From: Candidatus Parcubacteria bacterium
GTDB lineage: Bacteria > Patescibacteriota > Minisyncoccia > UBA6257 > 2-01-FULL-56-20
Reading direction: 5' to 3'
DNA: 50,077 nucleotides
Assembly (NCBI GenBank): GCA_027324805.1
Contig: DAHVRZ010000005.1
Span: forward strand, 1 to 50,077
Shown here: positions 46,672 to 50,077 of the stretch, in pieces
How the letters are laid out: the number at the start of each line of letters is the position of its first letter
Position numbering within the stretch: position 1 is the stretch's first letter
Program-made: the position numbers and the translations under genes
Notes under the pieces: generated by a model
What the model was told of the DNA's origin: nothing
Database searches by the model: none
What the model saw: the letters and a program-made list of their open reading frames with translations, nothing else

Positions 46672-47994
46672 CTAGGGGGCCTGGCCCCTGGATGTGGACA
46701 CGAGCGCGGCTTGCTGCTGCTGCTGCTGTTCGCCGCGTTCAAGGTCCAGGTTGGCGTTCACGGCCGCATCTTTCGCGGCGTCTTCGTTTGCGGCTACGAC
46801 TTTCTGGTGATGATCGCGCGCAAGGCGGATCAGGGATGTTACCGCGAATGCGCTTGCGCCCCCGATGGGCCCAAGTGCGAAGTAGGCGATGGTTCCGGCT
46901 CCTGCATCCTGCCCGGTCCCAAAAAGGAATTGGGTGAACCGGTGCGACGAAGCCGGGAAGTGCTTGTACACCGGCGTTGCGTGCCGGCGAACATACTCAC
47001 CGGCGACGGGACCGCTTAGTCCTGCGACGGCGAGGTTGAACTCCTGTGAGGGAAGTGGTTTGAGCGGTACATAGAGGACGAACTGTCCTTTTTGAACCTT
47101 CACTTCCGAATTTCCGATTCGGCGCTGGCTTGTGGCGACCCTTTCTTCTGGTTGGAAGAAATAGACGCGTGTTTCCAGTTGCCGATCGATCACCGAGGCC
47201 GTCATTCCCGGAGGAAGTACGACCGCATAGCCTTTCGGCGTACGGTGATCACGGACGGCTGCCTTTCCGGCTGCGGCATGCTGCGGCGCTGCAACGAGAG
47301 TGTTCGTGTCCGATATTGTGGCGTATTCCGCTTTCATCGCAGGCAGGTTGGCCATGGATGTGAGTGGCGGGTCATCAATTTCGGACGTGATCGGCGGCGC
47401 TGCGACAGCGAGCGTCACCGCTGCTGCGGCGGCGGACTGTTTCAGTGCGGTCAGACGGTCCGACATTGGCTGCGTTACCTTGTTTGGTTCGGCGGCCTTC
47501 GAGGGATCTTCTTTCTGCGGAACGGTCTTTGGTGCAGTGTCGCGGGTGGCTGTTGCTGTGCAGGGAACGCACGGAACTTTGCCGCGGGAGTACGGTGGAA
47601 TGTAGATCCACCATCCCGCCTGAACTGTCCGCAGATCCTGCGGAAGGCCCGGGTTGGCGTGCACAATCGGGAACCAGTCTGCGCGCTTGTAGGCGCGAAG
47701 GGCAAGCTCCGAAAGTATGTCGCCCTGCTGAAGCTGATACCAGCCCGGTTCGAATTGGATCGGCGCTTGCTTGTTCGTCTGCGATTTGTTGCTCGCGGGC
47801 GAAGCGTTTCCCGTCTTCACTCCTGCCGTTTTTGCGGCGGGTTTGTTTGGGTGATGATGGGAGGTTGCCCATTTCCAAGGAAAGAATCCGCCAAGCGTTA
47901 CAGCCGCTACGATCAGGGCTGTCGCGATCGGACGAACTGCCTTCCGGAAACTGAGTTCGGAATTCCAGTGATTTTGCAAATGCTCGAATGGCAT
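46672..47994 (-). CDS. Membrane-anchored LysM-like domain protein
   Basis: N-terminal TM; GWYQLQQGDILSELALRAYKRADWFPIVHANPGLPQDLRTVQAGWWIYIPPYSRG; SD aaaggagtaagccATG. Confidence 0.75.
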   Translation of the reverse strand: MPFEHLQNHWNSELSFRKAVRPIATALIVAAVTLGGFFPWKWATSHHHPNKPAAKTAGVKTGNASPASNKSQTNKQAPIQFEPGWYQLQQGDILSELALRAYKRADWFPIVHANPGLPQDLRTVQAGWWIYIPPYSRGKVPCVPCTATATRDTAPKTVPQKEDPSKAAEPNKVTQPMSDRLTALKQSAAAAAVTLAVAAPPITSEIDDPPLTSMANLPAMKAEYATISDTNTLVAAPQHAAAGKAAVRDHRTPKGYAVVLPPGMTASVIDRQLETRVYFFQPEERVATSQRRIGNSEVKVQKGQFVLYVPLKPLPSQEFNLAVAGLSGPVAGEYVRRHATPVYKHFPASSHRFTQFLFGTGQDAGAGTIAYFALGPIGGASAFAVTSLIRLARDHHQKVVAANEDAAKDAAVNANLDLERGEQQQQQQAALVSTSRGQAP

Positions 47995-48129
47995 TGGCTT
48001 ACTCCTTTCTCCCGGGAGAGCGCCCGGGCAAGTCGTGCGGTTGCGGTTGACCTGCGCCTTGCGGTGCAGGAGAGCTGCGTTGCCGCTGTCATCGGTTCCT
48101 CAAAGCCATCATTATTCCCATCCGATAGG

Positions 48130-48235
48130 CCGTTCCCATACGTCGGGCAACGGGATCTCGCATGCAGGAATTTCGAATAGCGTCACTCCGTCACTGCGTG
48201 GCCGTGCTGTTCCGTCCCCATGTATCGGGCAACGG
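48130..48235 (-). promoter_or_regulatory. Tandem pair of near-identical hairpins in the leader of the LysM operon
   Basis: Plus-strand copies CCGTTCCCATACGTCGGGCAACGG (48130-48153) and CCGTCCCCATGTATCGGGCAACGG (48212-48235). Confidence 0.6.
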
Positions 48236-48509
48236 TAAGCGGCGGTCTAACGCAATGACGGACGCGAGTCTCCGATACTAGTATCAACGAGCACAATCGT
48301 TCGGAAAGGCATCCTTGGCGGAGACAGAGAGCCGCATCGATCATCCTTCAGAAGGCGACCATAGCGGTTCCTCGTCCTTTATTCCATACCGGTATGAAAT
48401 TGCCAAGGAACCCTCCCAAGTTCATGCGCTCGGGAGGTCTTATTATTAGCATATTTTTGATATTTTGTAAAGGTATGATCAAGATACCGTCTTCCTTTAT
48501 GAATATACG

Positions 48510-48536
48510 AAAAACCCCGCGATGGCGGGGTTTTTG
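48510..48536. terminator. Terminator AAAAACCCCGC-GATG-GCGGGGTTTTT
   Basis: Perfect stem with A/T tails, downstream of rpmE on the minus strand. Confidence 0.85.
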
Positions 48537-48552
48537 AAAAGGGACCAATCGA

Positions 48553-48801
48553 TTATTTCGCTTGTTTTTTGGCGCGCACTTTTTTGGGTTTTGTGGGAAC
48601 CGCAGCTGCGCGGCGCGTCTTGAACTTTTCGACGCGGCCCGCCGTGTCGATGAGCTTCTCTTCGCCGGTATAGAACGGGTGGCACTGTGCACAGATTTCG
48701 ACGTGGATCTCCGGTTCGGTTGCGCCAACAACGAACGAATTGCCACACGAACAGGTCACTTTTGCCTGGGAATAGTATGCGGGATGGATTTCCTTTTTCA
48801 T
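48553..48801 (-). CDS. rpmE: 50S ribosomal protein L31
   Basis: MKKEIHPAYYSQAKVTCSCGNSFVVG...EICAQCHPFYTGEEKLIDTAGRVEKFKTR. Confidence 0.95.
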   Translation of the reverse strand: MKKEIHPAYYSQAKVTCSCGNSFVVGATEPEIHVEICAQCHPFYTGEEKLIDTAGRVEKFKTRRAAAVPTKPKKVRAKKQAK

Positions 48802-48884
48802 AACGTTGTCTATTCTATAGTGTCGCCACGTTTTCGTCAAATATCGAATATCCGATCTGCTGCTCGGTTTCTATAAAAAGTCAT

Positions 48885-48915
48885 GAGGCCGCCAAGCATT
48901 GTGCTGGGCGGCCTC
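48885..48915 (-). terminator. Terminator GAGGCCGCC...GGCGGCCTC
   Basis: 9-bp stem; minus strand continues into ATGACTTTTT. Confidence 0.75.
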
Positions 48916-48933
48916 GATTGGGGATGGGGGGAT

Positions 48934-49176
48934 TCACCGTCCCTTGATCTTCGTTGTTATTATCGTTGGTCCGATATACCTTGATTTTCTTTCTCCTCGT
49001 CTGAAGATGAGAAATCCGACAAAGATAACAATGAAACCGACCCCCACCTGTTCCATTATCCTGTGGAAGGGGACCACTTCCACCATGCTAACCGTCGTCT
49101 GGTAATCGCTGGTGCCGGCGGCACCTAGGATCGCCAGAATCCCGATACCCATGAGAATACCACCAAGGGTTTTCAT
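48934..49176 (-). CDS. Small two-TM membrane protein
   Basis: 80 aa with two hydrophobic helices; SD GGAGG upstream; terminator downstream. Confidence 0.6.
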   Translation of the reverse strand: MKTLGGILMGIGILAILGAAGTSDYQTTVSMVEVVPFHRIMEQVGVGFIVIFVGFLIFRRGERKSRYIGPTIITTKIKGR

Positions 49177-49309
49177 TGCTCAGCCTCCTGTGCTGAAAGT
49201 ATGAAAACCGTTGGCCGGTTTTCTGAAATAATACTAACATATATAAAATAGTTTGTCAAATATGCGGAACAGGCCTTTGGGGGAGGTTTCTGTAGGCTTT
49301 CGTATAGGG

Positions 49310-49337
49310 TTGACATGCATCCTCTTTCTGCTACACT
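49310..49337 (+). promoter_or_regulatory. rRNA promoter TTGACA-16-TACACT
   Basis: TTGACA 49310-49315, TACACT 49332-49337, ~190 nt upstream of 16S. Confidence 0.75.
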
Positions 49338-49520
49338 ACTACTCGTTGTGCGGCCCCGCGGCCGCGCATGCACTTTGATAATTCGTCTGGTAAAAATCAA
49401 CTAAAAGTTTAGAGAGCTTTTTAGTTGTCCCAATCTATATTCTTTTGGTGACGTTTGGAATTCACAAAATGTCACAACCAATAGATCTGTGATGGTTCCG
49501 CAAGGAATCGGAATAGATTT

Positions 49521-50077
49521 TTTTCAGAGGATTTGATCCTGGTCCAGGATGAACGCTGGCGGTGTGGATAAGGCATGCAAGTCGAGCGCTTCATATTTTG
49601 AAACTGTTTGCGATTACATCAAGAGCGGCGGATGTTTATGAGGAGCGGCGAACGAGTTAGTAACACCCTGGTACGTACCTCGAAGACGGGCACAGCTCGC
49701 CGAAAGGCGGGGTAATTCCCGATATTCCCGAAAGGGCAAAGTCGCAAGACGCTTCGAGATCGGCCTAGGTCCGATCAGCTAGTTGGTAGGGTAACGGCCT
49801 ACCAAGGCTATGACCGGTAGGGGAGGTGAGAGCCTGGCCCCCAACGACGAGACTGAGACACGGCTCGTACTCCTACGGGAGGCAGCAGTCGAGAATATTC
49901 GACAATGGGCGAAAGCCTGATCGAGCGACACCGCGTGCAGGATGAAGGCCTTCGGGTTGTAAACTGCGGTAGTATGGGAGGAATGTAAATGACTGTACCA
50001 TACGGAAAGAGGTGGGTAACTACGTGCCAGCACCAGCGGTAATACGTAGACCTCAAGCGTTATCCGGATTTATTGGG
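49521..50077 (+). rRNA. rrs: 16S rRNA gene, 5' portion (3' truncated by window edge)
   Basis: GGATTTGATCCTGGTCCAGGATGAACGCTGGCGG; GGCATGCAAGTCGAGCG; ACTCCTACGGGAGGCAGCAG; GTGCCAGCACCAGCGGTAATACGTAG. 5' boundary approximate. Confidence 0.95.

Noticed and set aside
47092-48180. 362-aa plus-strand ORF opposite the LysM gene
   Set aside because: Low-complexity Arg/Cys-rich translation without recognisable domains; the minus strand has signal/TM, LysM motif and SD.
49173-49400. 75-aa minus-strand ORF in the 16S upstream region
   Set aside because: Overlaps the rRNA promoter (TTGACA-16-TACACT) on the opposite strand; no coding evidence.

Overview
The window is about 50 kb of compact bacterial chromosome, consistent with a Candidate Phyla Radiation/Parcubacteria-like genome. 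That placement is inferred from gene content, protein style and a divergent 16S 5' end, not from a database search. From left to right it contains: (1) three large secreted surface proteins (one truncated at the left edge), with an ArsR-like regulator and a DUF302-glutaredoxin-like fusion between them; (2) a housekeeping block: DoxX, PH-domain and PEGA proteins, a structured ncRNA that looks like 6S RNA, rpsP, a KH protein, efp, mnmA, an HD hydrolase, SemiSWEET, proS, mreB/mreC/mreD-like, PBP2, a GalT-like protein, rplU, a PMT-like glycosyltransferase, a TraD/HerA-like ATPase, pgk, a DHH phosphoesterase and RNase H; (3) rnpB, a GGDEF protein, a bactofilin-like protein, an ICMT-like methyltransferase, an isochorismatase and an MgtA-like P-type ATPase, then a LamG gene remnant, EamA and MgtC; (4) aspS, ndk, a MazG-like protein, Nudix and a short prfA; (5) a secreted LysM/Ser-rich operon with a long structured leader, rpmE, and the first ~550 nt of a 16S rRNA gene with its promoter. 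The main observations are: a widespread leaderless promoter signature (-10 box, 6-8 nt, ATG), including divergent gene pairs that share one TATA box; a 6S-like ncRNA; a tandem pair of identical hairpins in a 5' leader whose one difference is tolerated only in the sense RNA; domain-stripped ProRS, AspRS and RF1, and an EF-P without the modifiable lysine; compensatory changes in 16S helix 1 and altered bases in the 530-loop pseudoknot at standard primer sites; and a perfect 18-bp operator in front of the ArsR-like gene.
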